Part shown: positions 14,569 through 22,550 of the stretch, in pieces
Layout: every line of letters starts with the position of its first letter
Numbering within the stretch: position 1 is the first letter of the stretch
Source of the DNA: JAWWPG01 sp038232255
GTDB lineage: Bacteria; Actinomycetota; Actinomycetes; Propionibacteriales; Nocardioidaceae
Direction: 5' to 3'
Assembly (NCBI GenBank): GCA_038232255.1
Contig: JBBSIF010000025.1
Span: 1-25,912, forward strand
Length of the DNA stretch: 25,912 nt
Notes under the pieces: generated by a model
What the model was told of the DNA's origin: nothing
The model's input: the letters and a program-made list of their open reading frames with translations, nothing else
Databases searched by the model: none
Program-made: the position numbers and the translations under genes

Positions 14569-16128
14569 TCAGAGCGGAATGTTGCCATGCGCGCCGCGAA
14601 TCCGGGTGCCGGCGCGGACGTCGCCGTCGGTGTCAGCCGGCGAGTCGGTGAGCGCGCCTGCCAGCGCAGCCGCCAGCGCTGACCTGGTCTCGGTCGGCTC
14701 GACGACCTCGTCGATGACGCCGATCTCAACGGCCTTCGCGACGCCGCCGGCGAGCGTCTCGTGCTCGACTGCCAGCTCCGCCTCGACGGTGGGGCGCAGG
14801 TCTGGTGCGACGGCGGCGATCTTGCGCCGATGCAGGATTCGGACGGCGGCGACGGCGCCCATCACCGCGACCTCGGCACCTGGCCACGCGAAGACCCGCG
14901 TAGCGCCGAGGGACCGCGAGTTCATCGCGATGTAGGCGCCGCCGTAGGCCTTGCGGGTCACGAGCGTGACTCGCGGCACCTTCGCCTCACCGAAAGCGTG
15001 GAGCAGCTTCGCACCACGTCGTACGACGCCGTCCCACTCCTGGCCGACGCCGGGCAGGTAACCCGGAACGTCGACGACGACGAGGAGCGGAACACCGAAG
15101 GCGTCGCACATCCGCACGAAGCGGGCAGCCTTCTCCGCCGACGTCGAGTCGAGGCAGCCACCGAGGCGAAGGGGGTTGTTCGCTATCACGCCGACCGTCC
15201 GGCCACCGAAGCGGCCGAGCGACGTCACGATGTTCGGTGCCCAGCGCTGATGCAGCTCGAGCATGGACTCGGGGTCGAGGAGCTGCGCGACGAACGGGTG
15301 GACGTCGTACGCGCGCCGTTTCGACGCCGGCATCTGCAGGGCCAGGTCCACGTCCGCGACGGCGGAGGGGTCGAGCCGACCCTGGTCGCCGAGCAGCGAC
15401 ACCAGAGCCCGGGCACGAAGAAGCGCGTCAGCCTCGGAGTCGGCGAGAACGTGGACGACGCCCGACCGCCTGCCGTGCGGCTCCGGACCACCCAGGCGCA
15501 GCATGTCGACGTCCTCGCCGGTCACCGACCTGACGACGTCCGGACCGGTCACGAAGATGCGGCCCTCCGGACCCAGGATGACCACGTCGGTCAGCGCCGG
15601 GCCGTAGGCGGCGCCACCGGCCGCAGGACCCAGCACGACGGAGATCTGCGGGACCTTGCCCGACGCCTGCGTCATCGCGAAGAAGATCAGGCCGACGGCG
15701 TGCAGGGAGAGCACGCCTTCCGCGAGACGCGCGCCGCCCGAGTGCCAGAGCCCCACGATCGGCACCTGGTCGGCGACAGCCCGCTCGTAGGCACGGCAGA
15801 CGACCGCGCATCCATCCTTTCCCATGGCTCCACCCATGACGGTGGCATCGGAGCAGAAAGCGACCGTCCGGGTTCCGTCCACGGTGCCGACGGCGGCGAG
15901 CATCCCGCAGTCGTCGTCCGCGCTGATGAGCTCCAGGCTGCCCTCGTCGAAGAACGCCCCCAGGCGGCGCTTGGGATGGCGCGGGTCCTGCTCGCGCGGC
16001 AGCTTGACCTTGGCGGACTCCGACGGCGTCGTGAGCGGCGCACCCGCCGCCGGCCCGCCCTGCTCGGCGGCGTCCGCGGGGAGGTCACCTTCTCGGGCAG
16101 CCGGCTGCATGTCCTGGGTGGTGCTCAC
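14569..16128 (-). CDS. accD: Acyl-CoA carboxylase carboxyltransferase (beta) subunit
   Basis: A 519-residue carboxyltransferase of the PccB/AccD5-AccD6 type. It transfers CO2 from carboxybiotin on the AccA-type alpha subunit to acetyl- or propionyl-CoA, giving malonyl- or methylmalonyl-CoA. Oxyanion loops are seen at GPAAGGAAYG (about 167-176) and RKAYGGAYIAM (about 392-402); there is no N-terminal zinc ribbon, as in actinobacteria. Last gene of the fab operon, the place held by accD6 in mycobacteria, so malonyl-CoA supply for FAS-II is likely. GTG 16128 is favoured because GAGG sits 5 bases upstream; GTG 16134 would add two residues. The ~40-residue Ala/Pro-rich N-tail is variable in the family. 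Confidence 0.9.
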   Translation of the reverse strand: MSTTQDMQPAAREGDLPADAAEQGGPAAGAPLTTPSESAKVKLPREQDPRHPKRRLGAFFDEGSLELISADDDCGMLAAVGTVDGTRTVAFCSDATVMGGAMGKDGCAVVCRAYERAVADQVPIVGLWHSGGARLAEGVLSLHAVGLIFFAMTQASGKVPQISVVLGPAAGGAAYGPALTDVVILGPEGRIFVTGPDVVRSVTGEDVDMLRLGGPEPHGRRSGVVHVLADSEADALLRARALVSLLGDQGRLDPSAVADVDLALQMPASKRRAYDVHPFVAQLLDPESMLELHQRWAPNIVTSLGRFGGRTVGVIANNPLRLGGCLDSTSAEKAARFVRMCDAFGVPLLVVVDVPGYLPGVGQEWDGVVRRGAKLLHAFGEAKVPRVTLVTRKAYGGAYIAMNSRSLGATRVFAWPGAEVAVMGAVAAVRILHRRKIAAVAPDLRPTVEAELAVEHETLAGGVAKAVEIGVIDEVVEPTETRSALAAALAGALTDSPADTDGDVRAGTRIRGAHGNIPL

Positions 16129-16151
16129 AGTCACCTCGTCGTCATACGTGG

Positions 16152-17390
16152 TCAGTAGCTGGCAAACGCCACGGCGACGTTGGCGCCGCCGAAGCCGAAT
16201 GAGTTGTTGAGCGCCGCGATGTCCCCAGGTGGAAGGTCCCGAGGGTACGTCGCGACGTCCAGCTCCACCGAAGGATCGAGCTTGTCCAGGTTGATCGTCG
16301 GCGGCACCAGCCGGTGATGCAGTGCCAGGACCGTGGCGATCGACTCGAGAGCACCCGCTCCCCCCAGCAGATGGCCCGTCATCGACTTCGTGCTGGTCAC
16401 GACGACGTCGGCTGCGTGCTTGCCCAGCGTGTCGTTGATCATCAGGCTCTCGGCGGTGTCACCGAGGGGGGTGGAGGTGGCGTGCGCGTTGATGTGCTTG
16501 ATGTCGCTCGCCTCGATTCCAGACTCGCGAAGCGCGGCGAGGATGGCCCGGGAGCCACCGCGACCCAGCGGCTCCGGCTGGGCGATGTCGTGGGCGTCGG
16601 CTGTCATGCCGGCCCCCAACAGCTCGGCGTAGATGGTCGCGCCGCGAGCGGTGGCATGCTCCTGCGACTCGATGACGAGCACGCCGGCGCCCTCACCGAG
16701 GACGAAGCCGTCACGGGCGAGGTCCCACGGGCGGGAGACGAGGGTCGGGTCGCCCTCGCGCTTGGACAGCGCCATCATCTGGGCGAACGCCGACATCGGC
16801 AGCGGATGGATAGCCGCCTCCGTTCCGCCGACGACCATGACGTCGGCACGACCCAGCCGGATCTGGTCGAGCCCCAGCGCGATCCCCTCGTTTCCCGAGG
16901 CGCAAGCGGAGACCGGGCAGTGCACGCCGGCCCTCGCCTTGACGTAGAGGCTGACGTTCGCGGCGGGCGCGTTGGGCATCAGCATGGGCACCGCGAGCGG
17001 CGAAACCCGGCGCGGACCCTTCTCCTTCAGGACGTCGTAGTTCGACAGCAGGGTCTGGACCCCGCCGATGCCGGACGGCAGCGCGACCCCGACGCGATCC
17101 GGGTCTGGCGCGTCGTCGGCGAGGCCGGAGTCCTGCCAGGCCTCCATCGCCGCAACCATCGCGAACTGGGACGCTCGGTCGAGGCGTCGGGCCTTGACCC
17201 GGTCGAGGACCTCGGTGGGCTCGACAGCGGCCGTTGCCGCGATCCGGACCGGCAGGTCCTCGGCCCACTCGGCCTCCAGCCGGCGGACGCCGGACCGGCC
17301 GGCCAGCAGAGCCCCCCACGTGGTGGACACGTCGCCCCCGACCGGGGACGTCACACCGAGGCCGGTGACGACGACTCGGGTGGAACTCAT
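16152..17390 (-). CDS. fabF: Beta-ketoacyl-ACP synthase II
   Basis: A 412-residue condensing enzyme that elongates acyl-ACP with malonyl-ACP in FAS-II. The thiolase-fold catalytic triad is present: Cys163 (SACASGN), His303 (NAHATSTPLGD) and His340 (KSMTGHLLGGAGA, with Lys335). The length equals the family norm and the C-terminal NNSFGFGGANVAVAF is intact, so it is an active KAS II/KasA type rather than a chain-length factor. The ATG at 17390 has GAGGTGAG about 8 bases upstream. It is followed after 23 bases by accD and preceded by acpP with a 91-base gap. Only one fabF-type gene is present, unlike the kasA-kasB pair in mycobacteria. Confidence 0.96.
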   Translation of the reverse strand: MSSTRVVVTGLGVTSPVGGDVSTTWGALLAGRSGVRRLEAEWAEDLPVRIAATAAVEPTEVLDRVKARRLDRASQFAMVAAMEAWQDSGLADDAPDPDRVGVALPSGIGGVQTLLSNYDVLKEKGPRRVSPLAVPMLMPNAPAANVSLYVKARAGVHCPVSACASGNEGIALGLDQIRLGRADVMVVGGTEAAIHPLPMSAFAQMMALSKREGDPTLVSRPWDLARDGFVLGEGAGVLVIESQEHATARGATIYAELLGAGMTADAHDIAQPEPLGRGGSRAILAALRESGIEASDIKHINAHATSTPLGDTAESLMINDTLGKHAADVVVTSTKSMTGHLLGGAGALESIATVLALHHRLVPPTINLDKLDPSVELDVATYPRDLPPGDIAALNNSFGFGGANVAVAFASY

Positions 17391-17481
17391 CAGATGCTCA
17401 CCTCAATGCTGATCGGAGAGCCGGAACGCTCCAGGGACGCCGGCTCCATGAGCCCGGCCGCGCGCAGGCCGAGCGGGGTTG

Positions 17482-17730
17482 CTAGCCGTTCTGGGCTCTC
17501 TCGATGAAGGCGACGGCGTCACCGACGGTCTTGAGGTTCTTGACCTCGTCGTCGGGGATCTTGACGCCGAACTGCTCCTCGCTTGCCACGACCACCTCAA
17601 CCATCGAGAGCGAGTCGACGTCGAGGTCGTCGATGAAGGACTTGTCGAGCTGCACGTCGTCAGCGGGGATCCCGGCGACCTCGTTGACGATGTCGGCGAG
17701 TCCGGAGCGGATCTCCTCAGTGCTGGCCAT
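17482..17730 (-). CDS. acpP: Acyl carrier protein
   Basis: The 82-residue acidic protein carries the phosphopantetheine site DSLSM with Ser40 as the modified serine. It also has the normal four-helix pattern: EEIRSGLADIVNEVAG first, then DDLDVDSLSMVEVVVASEEQ, then VKNLKTVGDAVAFIE. It shuttles growing acyl chains among FabD, FabH and FabF, all encoded beside it. A strong ribosome binding site AAGGAG lies 8 bases before the ATG. The gene is separated from fabH by 225 bases that contain two 42-bp palindromes, unusual inside a fab operon and possibly a means to raise acpP expression over its neighbours. Confidence 0.96.
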   Translation of the reverse strand: MASTEEIRSGLADIVNEVAGIPADDVQLDKSFIDDLDVDSLSMVEVVVASEEQFGVKIPDDEVKNLKTVGDAVAFIERAQNG

Positions 17731-17829
17731 GTGGGTGGCTCCTTCTGCTTGCAGGGTCGGATGAACGGCTCCCGGACCGGGCCGGGAGCTCCGCGGCTAC
17801 GCCGCGAGATTCATGGGGCGCGGCAGAAA

Positions 17830-17934
17830 GATCCGACGGTGGGGTCGCCGGGGCAGCCTGACCGTCGGATCCTCGCGCGGAGGTGGCGCCAAGATCCGAC
17901 GGTGGGGTCGCCATAGCGACCTGGCGGTCGGATG
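17830..17934. repeat. Pair of 42-bp palindromes (63-bp period) between fabH and acpP
   Basis: Unit 17830-17871 has 11-bp arms GATCCGACGGT/ACCGTCGGATC. Unit 17893-17934 has outer arms GATCCGAC/GTCGGATG and a second, perfect inner stem GGTCGC-CATA-GCGACC. The start-to-start distance is 63 bases. The same element with the same 42-bp length and 63-bp period recurs at 22551-22655. Each unit is followed by a related tail (CTCGCGC or CTTGCGC). In the operon mRNA these would fold as hairpins between fabH and acpP. Confidence 0.85.
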
Positions 17935-17955
17935 CTTGCGCAGAGGCGCGGGACG

Positions 17956-18960
17956 TCACGGGAGCCGGACCACCTGACCGGCGTAGGCCAGGCCGGCGCC
18001 GAACGCGATCAGCAGCGCCAGGTCTCCGCTCTTCGCCGCACCGGACTCGAGCATCGCGGCCGCGGCGAGTGGCACGGAGGCTGCCGACGTGTTGCCCTGG
18101 TAGGCGATGTCGCGGGCGATGGCGACGGTGTCAGGCAGCTTGAGGGTCCGCGCCATCGCGTCGGTGATGCGCATGTTCGCCTGGTGGGGCAGGAAGACGT
18201 CGAGGTCGTCGACCGTCACGCCGGCCCGGTCGAGCGCCTCCCGAGCCACCTTCGCCATCTCGAACGACGCCCAGCGGAAGACGGGGTTGCCGTCCATCCG
18301 CAGGTTCGGCATCGACGGATTCTCCATCTCGAGAACATCGGTCCAGGTCTCCGTCTGGCGGATGAAGTCGTACTTCGACCCGTCGGCGCCCCAGGCCACC
18401 GGTCCGATGCCCTCCGTGTCGGACGGTCCGACCACGGCAGCACCAGCCCCGTCCGCGAAGATGAACGCCGTCCCTCGGTCGTGGCGGTCGGTGATGTCGG
18501 AGAGCCGCTCGACGCCGATCACGAGGACGTACTTCGACGTGCCGGTCCTGACCATGTCGGACGCGAGGCTGACCCCGTGGCAGAAGCCTGCACAGGCAGC
18601 GGAGATGTCGAAGGCGGCGGCGGGAGTCGCGCCGAGCTCCTCGGACACCAACGTGGCCACCGCGGGGGTCTGCATCAGATGGGTGACGGTCGCGACGATC
18701 ACGCAGCCGAGCTGCTGGGGGTGCACGCCGGCGCGCTCGAGCGCCTTGCGAGCAGAGGCGACACTCATCATCTGGACCGTCTCGTCGGGCTCGGCCCACC
18801 GCCGTTCGATGATCCCCGACCGGGTCCTGATCCACTCGTCGGTCGAGTCGATGCTCTCGCAGATCTCCGCGTTGCTGACCACCCGGCTCGGGCGATAGCT
18901 GCCGATCCCGAGCATCGCCGCGTGTTCTGCACCGTGCGCCGTGCTGATGGTCGCCGCCAT
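17956..18960 (-). CDS. fabH: Beta-ketoacyl-ACP synthase III
   Basis: A 334-residue initiating condensing enzyme: joins an acyl-CoA primer to malonyl-ACP. Catalytic residues are Cys123 (SAACAGFCHG), His259 (LPHQANMRI) and Asn290 (YQGNTSAAS). The substrate-pocket segment and the C-terminal GAGLAYAGQVV are intact. ATG 18960 is chosen because the protein then begins just before LGIGSYRPSRVVSN, the usual FabH start; the longer frame from 19080 reads through fabD. The fabD TGA and this ATG are one base apart, indicating coupled translation. In actinobacteria FabH often accepts branched primers, but primer choice cannot be read from the sequence. Confidence 0.95.
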   Translation of the reverse strand: MAATISTAHGAEHAAMLGIGSYRPSRVVSNAEICESIDSTDEWIRTRSGIIERRWAEPDETVQMMSVASARKALERAGVHPQQLGCVIVATVTHLMQTPAVATLVSEELGATPAAAFDISAACAGFCHGVSLASDMVRTGTSKYVLVIGVERLSDITDRHDRGTAFIFADGAGAAVVGPSDTEGIGPVAWGADGSKYDFIRQTETWTDVLEMENPSMPNLRMDGNPVFRWASFEMAKVAREALDRAGVTVDDLDVFLPHQANMRITDAMARTLKLPDTVAIARDIAYQGNTSAASVPLAAAAMLESGAAKSGDLALLIAFGAGLAYAGQVVRLP

Positions 18961-18961
18961 G

Positions 18962-20143
18962 TCACTCACCTTCCGGGTGCAGTCGCACGAGGGGCTGGCC
19001 CGGTGAGACGAGGTCGCCGTCCTCGACGATCCACTCCACGATCGTGCCGCCGTACGGGGCCACGACCGACGTGACGCCACGGAGGTTGCTGACGTCCCCG
19101 ATCGTCGTCCCCGGTTCCAGCAGCGCGCCGTGCGGGGTCGCGAGAGCCTGGTTGAAGGTGCCCTTGGACGGCGACACCAGCATGCGCCAGGTGGGGGAGT
19201 CGCCGATCGGGCTGGCGTCGCCGTGCTTCTCGACGAAGTCCAGGGCGTCGTCGAGCTGGTCCGGCGTCTTCAACGCGAACGTCTCCACCGCCTTGAGCTG
19301 GCGGCGGGCAAGGCCGGCGAGCGTGCCCGACGGCGGCATCTCGAGGATGCCCGTGACGCCGAGATCCGACATCGTCTGCATGCAGAGGTCCCACCTGACC
19401 GGGTTGCTCACCTGGGTGACCAGCCGCTGGAGCACCTCCGGGCCGCTGTGCACGACCTGGCCGTCGCGGTTGGAGATCAGCCTGGTGCGGGTGTCGTGGG
19501 TCGTGATGGACCGTGCCAGTCTCGCTAGTACGTCGACCGCCGGCCTCATGTGCTCGGTGTGGAAGGCGCCAGCGACGCTCAGCGGCATCAGCCGGGCCTT
19601 CGGCGGCGGCTCGTCGGCGAGAGCGCGAAGCTGCTCGAGCGTCCCCGCGGCGACGAGCTGGCCACCTCCGTTGTCGTTGGCGGCCACGAGCCGGAGCCGC
19701 TCGAGCGCTGCCAGCACGTCCTCGCGCTTACCGCCGAGCACGGCGGTCATCCCCGTGGCTGTCACGGCCGACGCCGCGGCCATGGCCCTGCCACGCTCAC
19801 GGACGAACACCATGGCCTGCTCGGCGGTCAGCACGCCGGCACCGGTGGCCGCCGCGATCTCCCCGACGCTGTGGCCGGCGACCACACTGATCTTGCCGAA
19901 GTAGTCGGCCGGGTGCGGAAAGAGCGCGAGCGCGGCCAGCATCGCCGACGCCACCAGCAGCGGCTGGGCGACCGCCGTGTCGCGGATCGTCTCCGCATCG
20001 GCTTCGGTGCCGTAGTGCACGAGGTCCAGTCCGGACACCGCCGAGAGCCAGGTGAGCCGGTCGGCGAAGCTCGGGTCCTCGAGCCACGGCTCCAGGAAGC
20101 CGGGGGTCTGGGCGCCCTGACCCGGCGCGACGATCGCTAGCAC
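18962..20143 (-). CDS. fabD: Malonyl-CoA:ACP transacylase with C-terminal BCCP-like domain
   Basis: A 393-residue FabD moving malonyl from CoA to ACP. It shows VAPGQGAQ at the start, nucleophile Ser92 in GHSVGE, His195 in GAFHTEHM, and GILEMPPSGTLAGLARR near 265-281. The usual length is about 310; the extra C-terminus (about 319-390) resembles a biotin carboxyl carrier domain: LVSPSKGTF, then a turn, then VVAPYGGTIVEWIVEDGDLV and PGQPLVRL. Where BCCP has its biotinylated Lys in the AMKM motif, this has SNLRG, Arg355, so it is not expected to carry biotin. GTG 20143 is chosen because the family begins at this strand; the ribosome binding site is weak, and ATG 20200 would add 19 residues. Confidence 0.92.
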   Translation of the reverse strand: MLAIVAPGQGAQTPGFLEPWLEDPSFADRLTWLSAVSGLDLVHYGTEADAETIRDTAVAQPLLVASAMLAALALFPHPADYFGKISVVAGHSVGEIAAATGAGVLTAEQAMVFVRERGRAMAAASAVTATGMTAVLGGKREDVLAALERLRLVAANDNGGGQLVAAGTLEQLRALADEPPPKARLMPLSVAGAFHTEHMRPAVDVLARLARSITTHDTRTRLISNRDGQVVHSGPEVLQRLVTQVSNPVRWDLCMQTMSDLGVTGILEMPPSGTLAGLARRQLKAVETFALKTPDQLDDALDFVEKHGDASPIGDSPTWRMLVSPSKGTFNQALATPHGALLEPGTTIGDVSNLRGVTSVVAPYGGTIVEWIVEDGDLVSPGQPLVRLHPEGE

Positions 20144-20200
20144 AGAGTCATCATGCCGTGTCGTCGTGTCCGGTCCGCACTCATTCCGGCACGAAATCAC

Positions 20201-20228
20201 ACCGAGTGTTGTTAGAGGTTTCCTACAA
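20201..20228 (-). promoter_or_regulatory. Candidate regulatory region before fabD
   Basis: The 79-base gap between the regulator and fabD contains an AT-richer segment with TTGT-N12-ACAA (20209-20228, overlapping the last codons of the regulator gene). An adjacent small palindrome ACAC-CGA-GTGT covers about 20199-20209. PucR-type FAS regulators bind before fabD in relatives, so this is the expected place for a site, but the motif itself is only a suggestion. No clean -35/-10 pair was assigned. Confidence 0.35.
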
Positions 20229-21383
20229 GGTAGCGGACCCGCGCAACCGCCCGAGGGTCAGCGCCATCCGAAGGGTGTAGGCGTCACGGGAGTCGGCGGG
20301 GGACAGGCCGGTGATGTCGGCGATCCGGCGGACCCGGTACCGGACGGTGTTCGGGTGCACGAACAGCGCTCGCGCGGTCGCCTCGATCGAGCCGCCCGAG
20401 TCGAGGTAGGCGGTGAGAGTGTCGAGCAGGGTGGGGCTCGCGTCGCACAGCGGCTGGAAGGCGTTCTCCACCAGCTCCCGTCGCGCGTGCCCGTCGCCCG
20501 ACAGCGCCCGCTCTGGCAGCAGGTCGCCGCTGGAGACCGGGCGCGGCCCCTCCGGCCATGCGATGGCGGCGCGCAGGCCCGCCAGGGCAGCTCGTGCGGA
20601 GCCGCTCGCCGACAGCAGGTCACCGACCACCGGCCCAGTCACGACGGCACCTGGACCGAAGTGCGCTGCGATGCGGGTGCCGGCCTTGTCCGGGTCGCCG
20701 ACCCCCCCGAGTACGACGACCAGCCGCTCGCCCTGGACGGCGCACAGGGCGTCGAGGCCGCCGGCGTGAGCGGACCGCTTGATCGCGTCGACGGCCGTCG
20801 CGGAGTTCCCCTCCGGTGTGTAGCCGAGCACGACGCACACCCCGCTGGTCGACGCCCAGCCCAACGCGGTGGCGCGCGACCGGATGGCGTCGCCAGCCTC
20901 TCCCCGCAGCACCGAGTCGACGATCAGCGCTTCCAGGCGGGCGTCCCACGCGCCGCGCTGCTCGGCCGCTCTCGCGTAGATCTCCGCGGCGGCGAAGGCG
21001 ATCTCACGCGAGTACCGCATCACTGCCTCGCGGACCAGCGGGGCGTCACGAGGTCCGACGAGGTCGTCCACGTGAGCCTCGACGACCGCGATCGTCGTCC
21101 GCACCATCTCGACAGTCTGCTGCAGCGTGACGAGGCCGGTCAGCTCGCGGGGAGCCGTCCCGAAGACGTCGGAGGTGACAGCGGGGCTCGTGGTGGGATC
21201 GCGGAACCAGTCCACGAAGCTGGAGATCCCCGCCCCGGCGATCAGCCCGATCCAGGACCGCTCCTGAGCCGGCAGCGCGCGGAACCACGTCAGCTCCTCG
21301 GTCATGGTGGCGATGGCTGCCTGCGTCAAGGCGCCGACGGACGCCTCGAGCTTGCGTGTCGCTACCGCCGTACCGCGAGCCAT
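20223..21383 (-). CDS. fasR: PucR-type transcriptional regulator of the FAS-II operon
   Basis: A 386-residue regulator. The C-terminal PucR helix-turn-helix (about 327-380) reads LLDTLTAYLDSGGSIEATARALFVHPNTVRYRVRRI, shown here in part: SIEATARALFVHPNTVRYR is the HTH core. The middle holds a GGDEF-like degenerate domain typical of the CdaR/PucR group (VCVVLGYTPEG, RLVVVLGG). The position directly upstream of fabD on the same strand is that of FasR in Streptomyces and MabR in mycobacteria, which control fatty-acid synthesis in response to acyl-CoA; that role is inferred. A -10-like TAGGCT lies 6 bases before the ATG, suggesting a leaderless message. Confidence 0.9.
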   Translation of the reverse strand: MARGTAVATRKLEASVGALTQAAIATMTEELTWFRALPAQERSWIGLIAGAGISSFVDWFRDPTTSPAVTSDVFGTAPRELTGLVTLQQTVEMVRTTIAVVEAHVDDLVGPRDAPLVREAVMRYSREIAFAAAEIYARAAEQRGAWDARLEALIVDSVLRGEAGDAIRSRATALGWASTSGVCVVLGYTPEGNSATAVDAIKRSAHAGGLDALCAVQGERLVVVLGGVGDPDKAGTRIAAHFGPGAVVTGPVVGDLLSASGSARAALAGLRAAIAWPEGPRPVSSGDLLPERALSGDGHARRELVENAFQPLCDASPTLLDTLTAYLDSGGSIEATARALFVHPNTVRYRVRRIADITGLSPADSRDAYTLRMALTLGRLRGSATL

Positions 21384-21423
21384 CGCCCTAGCCTAGACCG
21401 CTCTTTGTGGTGACCGGACAAAG
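21384..21423 (-). promoter_or_regulatory. fasR promoter region with 6-bp inverted repeat
   Basis: On the minus strand TAGGCT (21395-21390) fits an actinobacterial -10 box and ends 6 bases before the fasR ATG. Just upstream, CTTTGT-N9-ACAAAG (21403-21423) is a perfect 6-bp inverted repeat. It lies at about -15 to -35 relative to the predicted start, a location suited to autoregulation by FasR. It also lies before the divergent PHP gene at 21448, so one site could influence both. No good -35 box is seen. Confidence 0.45.
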
Positions 21424-21447
21424 TGGTGGATGAGGCAGGATAAGGGC

Positions 21448-22473
21448 ATGGACCCCGTCGAGGCACTCTCCGAGATCGGCTTCTGGCTCGAGCGCTCGCG
21501 GGCGGAGACTCATCGGGTGCAGGCCTACCGCAACGTTGCGTGGCTGCTCGCCGAGCTGCCTGAGGGCGAGGTGGTACGGCGGGTGGCGGACGGCACGCTG
21601 AGCGACCTTCCGGGCGTCGGCCCGAAGACCGCAGGAGTGGTGGCGGCCGCCGTCGGCGGCGCCGTACCGGAGTATCTCGCCGAGCTGCGCGAGAGGGGGC
21701 GTGCGCCGCTCGAGCCCGGGGGAGAGGCTCTGCTCGAGGTGCTTCGAGGTGACCTGCACGCACACTCAAACTGGTCGGACGGCGGCTCGCCGATCGAGGA
21801 GATGGTGGACGCCGCGCAGACGCTGGGGCACGAGTACCTTGCGCTCACCGACCACTCACCTCGGCTCACCGTCGCGCACGGGCTGTCAGCGGAGCGGCTG
21901 ACGCAGCAGCTGGAGGTCGTGGACTCCGTCAATGCCGCGCGGGCAGGGGACGACTTCCGGCTGCTCGCGGGCATCGAGGTCGACATCCTCGAGGACGGCG
22001 GCCTCGACCAGACGCCGCAGATGCTCGACCGGCTCGATGTCGTGGTCGCCAGCGTCCACTCCAAGCTGCGCGCGGACTCCGACACCATGACCCTTCGGAT
22101 GGTCGGGGGCATCTCGAACCCGCACACGAACGTCCTCGGGCACTGCACCGGGCGGCTCGTCGAGGGCTCGCGCGGAATCCGGCCCGAGTCCCAGTTCGAC
22201 GCCGAGGTCGTGTTCGCGGCGTGCGCGCAGTTCGACGTCGCCGTGGAGATCAACTCGCGACCCGAGCGGCGTGACCCGCCCTCCCGGCTCATCGCGCTGG
22301 CACTGGAGAGCGGCTGCCTCTTCAGCATCGACACCGACGCGCACGCGCCGGGCCAGCTCGCGTTCCAGGAGTACGGCTGCGCCAGGGCTGTCGCCTCCGG
22401 CGTGCCGGTGGACCGGGTCGTCAACACCTGGCCGCTGGACAGGCTCCTCGAGTGGACCTCCGCCAAACGCTGA
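21448..22473 (+). CDS. HhH-PHP phosphoesterase (PolX C-terminal-like, no polymerase)
   Basis: The 341-residue protein has an N-terminal helix-hairpin-helix unit (LSDLPGVGPKTAGVV, about 52-66) and a PHP metallo-phosphoesterase domain from about residue 101. Metal ligands are seen in GDLHAHSNWSDG (His104, His106), LTDHS (Asp135, His136), GIEVDI, VASVHSKL, NVLGHCTG and SIDTDAHAPG. The domain order resembles the ends of bacterial PolX, but the polymerase domain is missing, so it is probably a stand-alone nuclease or phosphatase linked to DNA repair; substrate unknown. ATG 21448 follows the ribosome-binding-like AGGATAAGGG; ATG 21430 would add six residues. It is divergent from fasR, and its stop codon lies in an 8-bp tandem repeat. 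Confidence 0.85.
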   Translation: MDPVEALSEIGFWLERSRAETHRVQAYRNVAWLLAELPEGEVVRRVADGTLSDLPGVGPKTAGVVAAAVGGAVPEYLAELRERGRAPLEPGGEALLEVLRGDLHAHSNWSDGGSPIEEMVDAAQTLGHEYLALTDHSPRLTVAHGLSAERLTQQLEVVDSVNAARAGDDFRLLAGIEVDILEDGGLDQTPQMLDRLDVVVASVHSKLRADSDTMTLRMVGGISNPHTNVLGHCTGRLVEGSRGIRPESQFDAEVVFAACAQFDVAVEINSRPERRDPPSRLIALALESGCLFSIDTDAHAPGQLAFQEYGCARAVASGVPVDRVVNTWPLDRLLEWTSAKR

Positions 22474-22546
22474 GGCGCTGAGGCGCTGAGGCGCTGAGGC
22501 GCTGAGGCGCTGGGGCGCTGGGGCGCTGAGGCGCTGAGGCGCTGAC
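22469..22546. repeat. 8-bp tandem repeat GCTGAGGC, nine units plus a partial tenth
   Basis: Perfect GCTGAGGC units run from 22469 to 22508 (five), then two variant GCTGGGGC units (22509-22524), two more perfect units (22525-22540) and a partial copy GCTGAC. The first unit contains the TGA stop of the PHP gene, so copy-number change would not alter that protein. Short perfect arrays like this change length by slippage and should vary between strains. Confidence 0.95.
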
Positions 22547-22550
22547 GCAC

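Noticed and set aside
18961..19080. 40-residue extension of FabH
   Set aside because: Lies in fabD out of frame and is Ser/Arg-rich; FabH starts at 18960.
19797..20140. Small open frames opposite or within fabD
   Set aside because: Compositional shadows with no ribosome binding site or domain.
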